From: CBDCWT01 sp965223305
Lineage (GTDB): Bacteria; Planctomycetota; Planctomycetia; Pirellulales; Pirellulaceae
Direction of reading: 5' to 3'
Length of the DNA stretch: 64,000 bases
Assembly (NCBI GenBank): GCA_965223305.1
Contig: CBDCWT010000079.1
Span: 124,001 to 188,000, forward strand
Of this stretch, positions 18,046 to 26,917 are shown in pieces (positions within the stretch are counted from its first letter, which is position 1; each line of letters begins with the position of its first letter). Made by a program: the position numbers and the translations under genes. Below the pieces are notes generated by a model. That model was given only the letters and a program-made list of their open reading frames with translations, did not search any database and was not told the origin of the DNA.

Positions 18046-19389
18046 ATGTCAGCTACTACGAAGCCGGGCCTGTCTGCCGACCTGAAAGAGGCACTACAAA
18101 AGAAGACGGCCAAGGTCGGTGTCGTGGGTCTGGGCTACGTCGGCTTGCCTCTGATTCAGGCCTTCGTGCGGGCTGGCTTCAATACAATCGGCTTCGACGT
18201 CGACCAAACCAAAATCGATTCTCTCGCCGACGGCCGCAGCTACATCCGGCACATTCCCTCAGAGTGGGTCCGCAGCTGGATTGACGAGGAGGATTTCGAG
18301 CCCACCGCCGATATGACTCGGCTGTCGGAGGCCGACGCCATTCTTATCTGCGTGCCCACGCCGCTCAGCGACAGTCGGGACCCCGACCTTTCCTACGTGG
18401 AGTCAACAGCGCAATTCGTTGCTGCGTCGTTGCGTCCGGGACAGTTGGTCGTTTTGGAAAGTACGACGTACCCCGGCACGACTCGCGATGTGGTGCTGCC
18501 TATCCTCAACCAAAGTGGTCTCACCGCCGGCAAAGATTTCTTCGTCGCCTACAGTCCGGAGCGGGAAGATCCCGGCAATCCTGACTTCTCCGCCAGCGGC
18601 ATTCCCAAGGTGGTCGGCGGCATCGATCCGGCGAGCCTCGAGTTGGCGGTCAGCCTCTACCAGTCCGCCGTAGTCAGCACGATTCCTGTGTCCAGCTGCG
18701 AGGTTGCCGAAGCCTGCAAGATCCTTGAAAACACCTACCGATCGATCAACATCGCAATGGTCAACGAACTAAAGGTGCTCTTCCAAAAGATCGGTATTGA
18801 TGTTTGGGAAGTGATCGACGCTGCTCGTACCAAACCCTTCGGATTTCAGGCATTCTATCCAGGGCCGGGGCTGGGTGGGCATTGCATTCCGATCGACCCG
18901 TTCTACTTAAGTTGGGTGGCACGCAAGCACGAGATGCCGACGCGATTCATCGAGCTGGCAGGAGAAATCAACACCAGCATGCCGGAATATGTCGTTTCGC
19001 GGGTCGCCGAAGCGCTGAATGACGTCGGGCGGCCGGTCCGCGGTAGCCGGATCGGTGTGTTGGGAGTTGCCTACAAAAAAGACGTCGACGATCCTCGTGA
19101 AAGCCCCTCATTCAAGCTGATGGAACTACTCCAGCAGCGAGGTGCCGTGATCAGCTACAACGATCCCCACATCCCCAACCTACCTTCCATGCGGCACTAT
19201 GACGTCCCGCAACTGGACAGCGAACCCTTAACACCCGACTACCTCGCGGCCCAAGACTGTGTGCTGATTGCTACCGACCATTCGTCCTACGACTGGGATC
19301 TGATCGTCCGCCACGCTCGCCTGGTCGTCGACACACGTAATGCGACCCGTGAGGTTCGCGAGGGCCGCGAGAAGATCTACAAGGCATAG
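18046..19389 (+). CDS. UDP-N-acetylglucosamine/UDP-sugar 6-dehydrogenase (WbpA/TviB type)
   Basis: NAD-dependent oxidation of the C6 hydroxyl of a UDP-hexose to the uronate. The N-terminal Rossmann motif is VGVVGLGYVGLPL. LICVPTPLSDSRDPDLSYVE and VLESTTYPGTT are typical. The catalytic Cys280 sits in GPGLGGHCIPIDPFY. The C-terminal domain includes GVAYKKDVDDPRESPS. ATG 18046 gives 447 residues, a normal length; the open frame upstream to 17869 is not family-like. With glmS and the epimerase it suggests production of an N-acetylated uronic acid for surface polysaccharide. Confidence 0.9.
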   Translation: MSATTKPGLSADLKEALQKKTAKVGVVGLGYVGLPLIQAFVRAGFNTIGFDVDQTKIDSLADGRSYIRHIPSEWVRSWIDEEDFEPTADMTRLSEADAILICVPTPLSDSRDPDLSYVESTAQFVAASLRPGQLVVLESTTYPGTTRDVVLPILNQSGLTAGKDFFVAYSPEREDPGNPDFSASGIPKVVGGIDPASLELAVSLYQSAVVSTIPVSSCEVAEACKILENTYRSINIAMVNELKVLFQKIGIDVWEVIDAARTKPFGFQAFYPGPGLGGHCIPIDPFYLSWVARKHEMPTRFIELAGEINTSMPEYVVSRVAEALNDVGRPVRGSRIGVLGVAYKKDVDDPRESPSFKLMELLQQRGAVISYNDPHIPNLPSMRHYDVPQLDSEPLTPDYLAAQDCVLIATDHSSYDWDLIVRHARLVVDTRNATREVREGREKIYKA

Positions 19390-19428
19390 CAAGTGCCACA
19401 GCTGCCGGCCAGCTCGATTTGGCGCTGG

Positions 19429-20088
19429 CTATTTGGCTCGCGAAGGTCGGTATCCGTGTTCGAGAGCAAACCATTCCGCGTATCGCTCGCGGTCCGCGAA
19501 ACTCGAGTTTCGCTGGTCGAGCAGATGCCCGAGCTCGTGGATCAGCACGTTGTTGAGATAGTAGTCAGCGATCGAGTCGGGCGTCCAAATCAACTTCCAG
19601 CTGCGGCTCTCTTGCACCCAACGCCCGCCGAACTGTCTTGCCTCGATCTGCTCGGCCGGTCGCGGCGGTCGGTTGAAGTACTCGACTAGACCAGTTTCCA
19701 ACGGGTACAGGTAGATGGCCGCACCCCACTGCATGCCATAGCACGGAAACGACTGTTTCTTGTAGGTCATGCGGCTGAGCTGCACGATTTCCAAGTCCTT
19801 CAGCATTTCTCGCGGCAACTGCTCAAGTCGCTGGCGGACTTGCTCAGCCGTCACGACGTGTTGGTAGCCTGGACCCGGCGGCTGCACGATGATGCGGAAG
19901 CCTCTGCTGTTGGGGCCTTGCGGCTCGTACCAATCTTCGGGCGGGAGGAAGGCTGTCTGGCGTTGAGCGCCCACGCGTCTGGCCCCCTTGCGAAGGCCGA
20001 CTGGCCGCCGCGGATGCTTCGGCAGACCGCGAGCGACCTTTCTTGCTTTCGCTCGTTTCGGTCGATTTGCCGGAGGGCGTCGAGCCAT
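19429..20088 (-). CDS. small HExxH zinc metallopeptidase-like protein
   Basis: 219 residues from the Met at 20088 (MARRPPANRPKRAKARKVA). A highly basic N-terminus is followed by a hydrophilic domain and a C-terminal zincin motif, NVLIHELGHLLDQRN, near residue 184, with a downstream Glu in DRERYAEWFALEHG that could be the third zinc ligand. No signal peptide is evident. The substrate is unknown. It is convergent with the sugar dehydrogenase (39 bp gap). The longer open frame to 20157 is less likely. Confidence 0.65.
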   Translation of the reverse strand: MARRPPANRPKRAKARKVARGLPKHPRRPVGLRKGARRVGAQRQTAFLPPEDWYEPQGPNSRGFRIIVQPPGPGYQHVVTAEQVRQRLEQLPREMLKDLEIVQLSRMTYKKQSFPCYGMQWGAAIYLYPLETGLVEYFNRPPRPAEQIEARQFGGRWVQESRSWKLIWTPDSIADYYLNNVLIHELGHLLDQRNSSFADRERYAEWFALEHGYRPSRAK

Positions 20089-20419
20089 CGAAGCACGCTC
20101 TGAATCTTTGTCGAGAAACAAAAGCACAGACGGCCTGACAACTCCGTAGGTTGGCATCGAATTCCGTTTCGTTGATTGGAGCTGTCACCAACTCGGTCCG
20201 TCTTGGTAAGCCTTGAAAGAGGGCGGTCGTCCAACGAGCCACCTTCTGATTGAATGGTAAGACCTCGCCGTCTGTAAATTCAAGTGAACAGCGCAAGGTG
20301 TTACCACAATTAAGTTTAAGGAAACAGGATATGGACTTACGTCGAGTCGATGTGGGGCTGGCAGGCCTGTTTCAGCCGCAGGCCCTAAACTTTGCCCTAA
20401 CTGCCTGCTTTAAAAATCA
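20089..20419. other. intergenic region before mini-element copy 1
   Basis: No convincing gene. The stretch is AT-richer near its right end (ATTAAGTTTAAGGAAAC, CTTTAAAAATCA), which may be upstream promoter DNA for the metallopeptidase or simply the insertion target region of the mini-element. Confidence 0.4.
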
Positions 20420-20601
20420 CTAGCCCGGATTATTCATGAAGATCGTGGCGAGAGGTTGTAAGTACGTTCGTGGCAAGGAAGGCGAGCAATTCTTCCGCAG
20501 GCGTATTGAAGCAATACGTCGAGGGAGAATTGTGAAGCATGACGAAGCCACGGATGGACTTACGACCTCGCAGCAGATCGCTCATGAATAATTCGGGCTA
20601 G
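20420..20601 (+). mobile_element. palindromic mini-element A, copy 1 (MITE-like)
   Basis: A 174-bp core (20424-20597) is flanked on both sides by CTAG (20420-20423 and 20598-20601). It begins CCCGGATTATTCATGA and ends TCATGAATAATTCGGG, near-perfect terminal inverted repeats. The two halves form a long imperfect inverted repeat closing on CGTATTG-aag-CAATACG. It has no ORF. The copy is almost identical to those at 26918, 37891 and 39694. Confidence 0.92.
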
Positions 20602-20698
20602 CTGGCCCGCCAAACCACCGGTCGTTGACCGGCCTTGCGGATTGGAGTAAACCCTGGGCCGCGGAACTCTTCTCGGCTGATCGTTTTTGCTGGGGGCA

Positions 20699-21766
20699 AT
20701 GGTCGTCATCGTGCAGCAAGTTCGTTGGGGAATCATCGGCTGCGGGGATGTGACGGAGATGAAGAGTGGACCGGCTCTTCAGCTTGTGCCGGGCAGCGCG
20801 CTCGTAGCGGTCATGCGTCGTCGTGGCACGGCCGCCAAGGACTTTGCTCGGCGGCACGGTGTCGCCAGATGGTATGACGATGCCGAGCAACTTATCAATG
20901 ACGAAGAGGTGAACGCGGTCTACATCGCCACACCGCCGGGATCTCATCGCGACTATGGCCTGCGTGTTTGTGAGGCCGGGAAGCCGGCCTACATCGAAAA
21001 ACCTATGGCTCGCAACTACGCCGAGTGCTGTCAGTTGGTCGAAGCCTTTGCCGCCCGTCAGCTGGGGTTGTTCGTGGCCTACTATCGACGTTGTTTGCCA
21101 CGCTTCTTAGCGGCCAAGCAACGGATTGACTCAGGCCAGCTGGGCAGGTTAACGAGTGTCTGTTATCGCTACGAGGAACCGCTGCTCGAGTTTGATTCAC
21201 GCCGACCTCCCTGGCGGATTTGTGTGGAGCAATCGGGTGGTGGTCTGTTCTTTGATTTGGGCTGCCACGTCCTTGACTTGCTGGACTATCTACTGGGGCC
21301 GCTCTCCCAGGTCAGCGGGTTCTGCGAGAACCGTGGCGGCCGATACGAGGTAGAGGACACAGTTTGCATCAGCTTTCGAAGTCGGTCCGGCGTGCCGGGC
21401 GTGGCGAGTTGGAATTTTGCCGGTTCGTGCCGCACCGACTTGTTGGAAGTGAGTGGGACGGAGGGCAAGTTGACGGTGCCCTGTTTCGCTGATGGACCGC
21501 TTAGGTTCTGCAGCGGCGGACCTTGGGAGGAACATCAGATCCCTCATCCCAAGCACGTGCAACAGCCGTTAATCCAGTCGGTCGTTGACGAACTGCTCGG
21601 CCGGGGATCTTCCCAGGGCGGCTGTCCCAGCAATGGTGTGTCAGCGGCGCGGACAGCGGCCACCATGGACCGGGTGGTGCACGATTACTATGGCACGCGG
21701 GAACCGGGCTTTTGGCGCGAACCGCGTCGTTGGCCCGGAGTCAAGAGTCGCATCCCGGCAGATTGA
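20699..21766 (+). CDS. Gfo/Idh/MocA family oxidoreductase
   Basis: NAD(P)-dependent sugar or inositol dehydrogenase-type enzyme, 355 residues from ATG 20699. The Rossmann motif WGIIGCGDVTEMKSG is at the N-terminus. The EKP signature is in YIEKPMARNYAE, and the C-terminal domain carries SGGGLFFDLGCHVLDLLDYL, whose Asp and His match the usual substrate-site positions. It precedes the aldo/keto reductase by 34 bp on the same strand, so the two are probably co-transcribed and modify a sugar or cyclitol. The substrate is not assignable. Confidence 0.87.
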   Translation: MVVIVQQVRWGIIGCGDVTEMKSGPALQLVPGSALVAVMRRRGTAAKDFARRHGVARWYDDAEQLINDEEVNAVYIATPPGSHRDYGLRVCEAGKPAYIEKPMARNYAECCQLVEAFAARQLGLFVAYYRRCLPRFLAAKQRIDSGQLGRLTSVCYRYEEPLLEFDSRRPPWRICVEQSGGGLFFDLGCHVLDLLDYLLGPLSQVSGFCENRGGRYEVEDTVCISFRSRSGVPGVASWNFAGSCRTDLLEVSGTEGKLTVPCFADGPLRFCSGGPWEEHQIPHPKHVQQPLIQSVVDELLGRGSSQGGCPSNGVSAARTAATMDRVVHDYYGTREPGFWREPRRWPGVKSRIPAD

Positions 21767-21800
21767 TGGATGTGGGTCGCACGAAACGAGAGGTGCAGCA

Positions 21801-22787
21801 GTGGACTATCGTCGGTTTGGCAAAGCAACGGTGTCAGCCATCGGGCTTGGCACTTGGCAGTTCAGCGGTACCGACTGGGGAGAGGTCCCCGAAGAGGACG
21901 CGTTCGCCGCACTTGAAGCTGCTGCGGACACTGGTATCACGTTCATCGACACGGCGGACATGTACGGCGCTGGCCGGAGCGAGCAGATCATTGGCCGCTT
22001 TCTGAAGGCCCGAGAGGACCGCGGCCGCTTCTTTGTGGCCACCAAGTTGGGACGTCGCTTAGACCCAGGCTGGCCCGACAACTTTAGTGAAGATACGATG
22101 CGCCGACACACCGAAGAGTCGCTGGGTCGCCTGGGGGTCGACGCGTTAGACCTCACACAGACGCACAGCTTGCCGCTCGAGGTGATGCAGGAGGGCACGA
22201 TTTTCGCCAATCTGCGGCGGCAGCAAGAGGCGGGTTTAATCCGGACATTTGGTGCCTCGGTGGAGTCCATCGAAGAGGCTCTGGTCTGCCTACAGACGCC
22301 CGGTTTGGCTTCGCTGCAGATCATCTTTAATGTCTTCCGCCAGCGTCCCGTCGAAGAGTTGTTTTCCCAGGCGGCCGAAGCGGGTGTTGCGGTGATTGTT
22401 CGCCTGCCACTCGCCAGCGGCCTGCTGAGCGGCAAGTTCACCAAGGACTCGAGTTTTCCAACGCAGGACCACCGTCATTACAACTGCGACGGCCAGGCGT
22501 TCAACGTTGGCGAGACGTTTTCGGGACTGCCGTTTCAGACAGGGATCGAGCTGGTCGAGATGTTGCGGGCACGTGTTCCGCACCAAATGTCGCTTGCTCA
22601 GTTTGCCTTGCGTTGGTGTCTGGACTTTCCTGCAGTGACAACAGTCATTCCGGGGGCGCGGCGCGCGGCCCAGGTCCGCGAGAACGCGGCTACAGCGGAC
22701 CTGCCCGAACTGTCCCGCGAGCTGCATCAGGAGTTGTCGGTGTTCTATCAGGAAGACGTTCACCCGCACGTGCGAGGCAAGTACTAG
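21801..22787 (+). CDS. aldo/keto reductase
   Basis: NADPH-type TIM-barrel oxidoreductase, 328 residues. GTG 21801 (VDYRRFGKATVSAIGLG) is chosen because it begins at the family's first strand, with GAGAGG a few bases upstream. The catalytic tetrad is visible: Asp and Tyr in FIDTADMYGAGRSE, Lys in FVATKLG and His in TQTHSLPL. ALRWCLDFPAVTTVIPGAR is the C-terminal signature. The TAG stop lies inside the left CTAG flank of mini-element B, which follows immediately. Confidence 0.88.
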   Translation: MDYRRFGKATVSAIGLGTWQFSGTDWGEVPEEDAFAALEAAADTGITFIDTADMYGAGRSEQIIGRFLKAREDRGRFFVATKLGRRLDPGWPDNFSEDTMRRHTEESLGRLGVDALDLTQTHSLPLEVMQEGTIFANLRRQQEAGLIRTFGASVESIEEALVCLQTPGLASLQIIFNVFRQRPVEELFSQAAEAGVAVIVRLPLASGLLSGKFTKDSSFPTQDHRHYNCDGQAFNVGETFSGLPFQTGIELVEMLRARVPHQMSLAQFALRWCLDFPAVTTVIPGARRAAQVRENAATADLPELSRELHQELSVFYQEDVHPHVRGKY

Positions 22788-22939
22788 TTGCCTGTTGAAA
22801 AACGCCGTCCTGGCGTTTTTTCAACCTCACCAAGCTCAGAACAGAGTTCTTCGCAGCTCGCAAATCAACGACTCACGTCGCTGATTTGGCATCACATCCC
22901 TGTGATGCGGCAGCCCGTTGAAAATCAACAGGCTGCTAG
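22784..22939 (+). mobile_element. mini-element B, flanked by CTAG
   Basis: CTAG at 22784-22787 and 22936-22939 flank a 148-bp core. Core ends are TTGCCTGTTGAAAA on the left and, reverse-complemented, CAGCCTGTTGATTT on the right. The interior folds into several hairpins: GTTGAAAAACGCC with its complement, CAAATCAACGAC with GTCGCTGATTTG, ATCACA-tccc-TGTGAT and GTTGA-aaa-TCAAC. It has no ORF. Its sequence is unrelated to element A but the flanks have the same YTAR form. Only one copy is in the window. Confidence 0.6.
22794..22825 (+). terminator. strong intrinsic-terminator-like hairpin after the aldo/keto reductase
   Basis: GTTGAAAAACGCC, loop GTCCT, then GGCGTTTTTTCAAC form a 13-bp stem with one bulged T. 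The stem has a short GC top and long A/T flanks, so it could terminate in both directions. It lies inside mini-element B, which therefore brings its own terminator. Confidence 0.7.
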
Positions 22940-23047
22940 GCTTGTCTCCAGACGAGTGAGGATATAACCTACCGATTGAGTACCGCTCAGCGGTGGTCAA
23001 GGCGATTCAGGACGGAAGTCGATTAGCACTTCGCTAAGGGGGTAGCG

Positions 23048-24250
23048 ATGTCCAAGTTGCCGATTCTCGGCCAGAGCCTGCCGTTTCCGCAGAATCCGGG
23101 CTGCCTGCCAGAAGTGCAGCTCGACGTTTCTCATTCGCCCGTCAAGGTGCTCTCGCACAAGGAAATGCTACGGGCTTTCGTAGCGGGTGAAGAGGTTCGA
23201 CCGATACACCTGCGAATCGGTCTCGTCGGCGCTTGCAACATGCGTTGCAAGTTCTGCAATTTTCACTCGGTGAACGAGAGTCAATTCTACGACCTGTTCT
23301 CGTACCAGGACCAGCTGTCGACAGATGAGAGCATCCGTCTGTTGACCGAGTTTGCGGAGGCCGGCGGCCGTGCCGTCACGATCTGTGGTAGTGGGGAGAA
23401 CACAATTCATCCCCACTACGATACGATCTGTCGCGCGGCTCATGAGCATGGCCTTAAGTTGGGTTTGATCACCAACGGTACGCGACTTCACGTCAAAGAA
23501 ATTCATGAATGCATTGTCGACACGCATACCTGGGTACGCGTGGGCTTGAACGCCAGCACGGCGGATACGTTTGCTGAGATTACTCACTACGCGGCTGAAT
23601 CCTTCGAGAAGATGTTAGCGACGATTCGTCCGCTGCGTCGCGAAGCGCGCTCGCCCGGTTTCCGCATTGGTCTGAACTTTGTCATCACAGGCGACAACTA
23701 CGGCGAGATCGTCGCGGCCTGTCATCTTGCCAAGGAGGCAGGCGCTCACTACGTGCGCTACGAGCCTGAGTTCTATTCAGCGTTGGGACACGAGACGATT
23801 CTCGTCAGGATGGACGAGATTGCGAGGGCGTTGGAGTCGGCAGCCGCAGCAGCAACTGCTGAGTTCGAAGTCTCGGTACCAAAGCTCGACCGCGGACCGA
23901 TGGACCGTACCGAAGCGGTTGAAGGCGACTTTCATCGCTGCCATTACAGCCGTTTCGTGACCGCCGTCGGTGCCGATGCGCATCTCTATCCGTGTCCTCA
24001 GGTTCATCTGAATAGCCGCTATCAGATGGGCAACGTGATCGACAGGGGCTATCTGGGTGTCCTGGAGGGCGGGCCTCGCAGAGAGTGGGAGGCCCAGAAT
24101 CCACTCCGCACCGAGCTCTGCAAGACTTGCTTTTATCGCCCGCAGAACGAGTTGCTCGAGTCGCTGCTGGACGGCCGGATCAACTTGGAAGAAGCGATGG
24201 CCAGGTTCGACATTGAGGTACCCGATCCACTCCACGTCGATTTCGTTTAG
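23048..24250 (+). CDS. radical SAM protein with SPASM-like C-terminus
   Basis: 400 residues. The 4Fe-4S motif is Cys63-x3-Cys67-x2-Cys70 (GACNMRCKFCNFH), with the SAM-binding GGRAVTICGSGENT near the usual GGE/GEP position. The C-terminus has further cysteines in HLYPCPQVHLN and TELCKTCFYRPQN, as in SPASM auxiliary-cluster enzymes. The start ATG 23048 is 5 nt after AAGGGGG. It sits 2 bp before the hydrolase-aminotransferase fusion. SPASM enzymes include peptide maturases and the aminocyclitol dehydrogenase BtrN; the sequence alone does not decide which applies here. Confidence 0.88.
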   Translation: MSKLPILGQSLPFPQNPGCLPEVQLDVSHSPVKVLSHKEMLRAFVAGEEVRPIHLRIGLVGACNMRCKFCNFHSVNESQFYDLFSYQDQLSTDESIRLLTEFAEAGGRAVTICGSGENTIHPHYDTICRAAHEHGLKLGLITNGTRLHVKEIHECIVDTHTWVRVGLNASTADTFAEITHYAAESFEKMLATIRPLRREARSPGFRIGLNFVITGDNYGEIVAACHLAKEAGAHYVRYEPEFYSALGHETILVRMDEIARALESAAAAATAEFEVSVPKLDRGPMDRTEAVEGDFHRCHYSRFVTAVGADAHLYPCPQVHLNSRYQMGNVIDRGYLGVLEGGPRREWEAQNPLRTELCKTCFYRPQNELLESLLDGRINLEEAMARFDIEVPDPLHVDFV

Positions 24251-24252
24251 CC

Positions 24253-26370
24253 ATGCAGTTCGACCGCGTCCAACGACTGCTGGACACCACCACTGCCCAG
24301 TTGCGTTTCTCAGCGACCAACTCCCAGCAACAGCAGCGCTGGAAAGGCCGCGTGCGAGCTGTCGTAGCGCGTCTGGCTCGTGTTCAGCAACCTGTTCCAC
24401 TACAGGTTCGCAGCGTGCAGCGACATCAGCGCAACGGGCTGATCGTGGAGGACTATGAGTTCTCCACTGATGACCGCTCATCCCTGCGCGGAACGCTGCT
24501 GCTCCCCACCGCGGGGCAGACTCACTCCGCTGTGTTGGTCTGTCCCGGGCAGAACGCGCGTTTGGCGGCCGTCACAGGCGCCGAACCTCCGGACTATCCG
24601 GACCGCAGCGTTGCCGACCAACTGGCCAGACGAGGTTTAGCTGCGCTCACGATCGACTATGGGTTGCGGGGGGGCTACTCTGCGGCAGACACGACGGGCG
24701 AACGTGATCAGATCGAATTGCTAGCCCAGTCATTGGCACTGTACGGTCGATCGCCGTTGATGTTGCTGTTGCAAGACGCCTTGTCGGCGATCGCTTGGTT
24801 GGAGTCCTTGCCCTCGGTAGGGACTACGGCGATTTTTGGTCACAGCCTCGGTGGCATCTTGGCTGTCCACGTAGGGCTGCTGACGCGTCGCCCGCGGCCC
24901 ATCGCGTTAGCCAGTTGCCTGGGACGTTACACAACAATGTTCGGTCCAGACCACCAAGGCGGTGCGAGCCACGCCTTGCCCGGCATTATGTGGTATGCAG
25001 ATTTGCCGGATCTTGTGGCAGCGCTGGTACCGGCTCCGCTCCACATCCAGCACGGCGAGCGAGATCTCTTTTTCCCCGTTTCGGTCGCCCGCGAAGCGGC
25101 CCGGACCGTCCAACGCAGCTACGAGCTCGCCGATGCTTCCGGACTTCTGAGCTATCACGAGCTGTCGATGGGGCACGGCACCGATGTCGAGTGCCTGGCG
25201 GAGTTCTTGCAAGCCGAGCTGCAGGTCGAGAGGCCGTTCCAAGTCGCTGAAGTCCCCGCTGCCGTGGTGTGGCTCGGCGGCGAGACGCGCGCCAAAGCGC
25301 TGGACCGAATCGACGACGCCCTGTCAACGGGAGCGTTGACAATGGGCCCTCAGGGCCGCGAGTTCGAGACGCGCATCGCCCGCTGGACAGGAGCACCGCA
25401 CAACGTGGCGACCGGTTCGGGAACTTCAGCCCTGGAGATCGCAATGCGGCTGATCGGTGTCGAAGGGCGTACGGTGTTGGTGCCCGCCAACACATTCTTC
25501 GCCACGGCTAGCGCGGTCGAGCGCGCGGGAGCGCGGGTCGAGTTCGTTGACATTGAGCTCGAAGGATTGGGGATGGATGCAGCATGCCTACGGCGCGCAT
25601 TGGCCGAGCACCGGAACGTGGCGGCTGTTGTTGTGGTCCATATCGGAGGTATTATCGCCCCGGTCCTAGACGAGATCCGGACTCAGTGCGATCGGCGCGG
25701 CATTCCGATCGTCGAAGATGCAGCTCACGGGTTAGGCAGCCGACTGGACGGCGAGCCGGCGGGCAGCCTGGCCGACTTCGCCGCTTTCTCGATGTATCCA
25801 ACGAAGGTGCTCACCTGTGGTGAGGGAGGCCTGCTGTGCACCCGCGACAAGTTCGCTGCTACTACGGCCAAGTGCTATCGGGATCAGGGGAAACTGTCCT
25901 TCCGCGCCAACGTACATAGCCGGCTGGGTAGCAACTGGCGGATGAGCGAGTTACACGCTTCGCTGGGGCTCGCGCAGCTCGAGCGGCTCGAAGAGAGTTT
26001 ACGAGAGCGCCAGTATCTGGCTCGTCAGTACGACGAACTGCTGGATGGCATCGAGACCGCCACGAAGTTTCCCATCCCCGCCGGGGTCAGCACGAACTAC
26101 TACAAGTACATCGTCATGCTGAGCGAGCGCGTCGACCGCGGTAGCTTGCGGTCTCGCCTCCGCGACGAGCACGGCGTTTCCTTGGCAGGCGAGGTCTATT
26201 CGGTACCTTGCTGCGCTCAACCGTTCTTCGCCAAGCGGTATTCGCCGGCGAGTTTCCCCAACGCCTTTTATTTTTGTCGCTGCCACATCTGCCTGCCTCT
26301 GTTCCCGAACATGCAGCCAGATCAAGTCGAGCACGTGGTCCGCTCGTTGCGCCGCGCGTTGCCTGATTGA
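24253..26370 (+). CDS. alpha/beta-hydrolase fused to DegT/DnrJ-type PLP aminotransferase
   Basis: 705 residues with two catalytic modules. The N-terminal half (about 60-330) is an alpha/beta-hydrolase: nucleophile Ser198 in FGHSLGG, candidate acid in QHGERDLFFP and His in MGHGTDVE. The C-terminal half (about 345-705) is a DegT/DnrJ/EryC1/StrS sugar aminotransferase: ALTMGPQGREFE, TGSGTSALEIAMRL, VEDAAHGLGSRLDG and PLP-Lys518 in FSMYPTKVLTCGEGG. No stop, start or frame change separates them. The fusion suggests an ester, thioester or amide cleavage coupled to transamination, but the substrate is unknown. Confidence 0.9.
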   Translation: MQFDRVQRLLDTTTAQLRFSATNSQQQQRWKGRVRAVVARLARVQQPVPLQVRSVQRHQRNGLIVEDYEFSTDDRSSLRGTLLLPTAGQTHSAVLVCPGQNARLAAVTGAEPPDYPDRSVADQLARRGLAALTIDYGLRGGYSAADTTGERDQIELLAQSLALYGRSPLMLLLQDALSAIAWLESLPSVGTTAIFGHSLGGILAVHVGLLTRRPRPIALASCLGRYTTMFGPDHQGGASHALPGIMWYADLPDLVAALVPAPLHIQHGERDLFFPVSVAREAARTVQRSYELADASGLLSYHELSMGHGTDVECLAEFLQAELQVERPFQVAEVPAAVVWLGGETRAKALDRIDDALSTGALTMGPQGREFETRIARWTGAPHNVATGSGTSALEIAMRLIGVEGRTVLVPANTFFATASAVERAGARVEFVDIELEGLGMDAACLRRALAEHRNVAAVVVVHIGGIIAPVLDEIRTQCDRRGIPIVEDAAHGLGSRLDGEPAGSLADFAAFSMYPTKVLTCGEGGLLCTRDKFAATTAKCYRDQGKLSFRANVHSRLGSNWRMSELHASLGLAQLERLEESLRERQYLARQYDELLDGIETATKFPIPAGVSTNYYKYIVMLSERVDRGSLRSRLRDEHGVSLAGEVYSVPCCAQPFFAKRYSPASFPNAFYFCRCHICLPLFPNMQPDQVEHVVRSLRRALPD

Positions 26371-26458
26371 CGACGACCAAAGAAGGAGTTCGATTCCTAG
26401 TTTCTTTGATTCACAGTGTCCTCACTTCCCGACAACCTAGTGAGAAAGAAGGTGCAGC

Positions 26459-26767
26459 ATGTCTGACGAAGCGAAAGTGGGTGCGTGCCCTAACGTCGCG
26501 GAACTGGCAAGATTGTATCGTGCCGCCGTTGAAGCCAAGGACAGTTATCTTCAACAAGTCGCCACACAGGCGGCCTGTGAGGCAGCCGTTGCCGAAGCTG
26601 CCACGGCCGAAGCCGCAGCGGTCGAAGCCGGTGCACCCTTGGCCGTAGAAGCCGCAGAGGTGGCCGTCGCGGAGGCCGCCCACGCCGAGAGTCTGTCGGC
26701 GGAAGCCGCGGTTGCGGAGGCCGCCACATTCAGCGAGTTCTTGGGTGAGGCGATTACCGGAAAATAG
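26459..26767 (+). CDS. small Ala/Glu-rich protein, 102 residues
   Basis: It starts at ATG 26459 behind a clear Shine-Dalgarno (AAGAAGGTG), so translation is likely. Residues 1-45 are ordinary (MSDEAKVGACPNVAELARLY), with Cys10 and Cys40. Residues about 40-92 are almost only Ala, Glu and Val in repeated VAEAA/VEAA units, predicting a long acidic helix. It ends SEFLGEAITGK. No family is recognised. Its place between a SPASM radical SAM operon and the acyl-activation operon makes a precursor peptide, carrier or scaffold conceivable; none is demonstrated. Confidence 0.65.
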   Translation: MSDEAKVGACPNVAELARLYRAAVEAKDSYLQQVATQAACEAAVAEAATAEAAAVEAGAPLAVEAAEVAVAEAAHAESLSAEAAVAEAATFSEFLGEAITGK

Positions 26768-26917
26768 TCGGCGTTAGTCGACAGCTACGGAGTCGATTCC
26801 GCGAGGCAACCGGCGCGAGAGCTACGGCGCCGAGTTGCTGGTCCGGCGCTGCCGGCACTCACTCACGGCGTCGACACAGAAGCAAGACGGCCACTCTCGC
26901 GAGGGCCGTGCAGCAGC

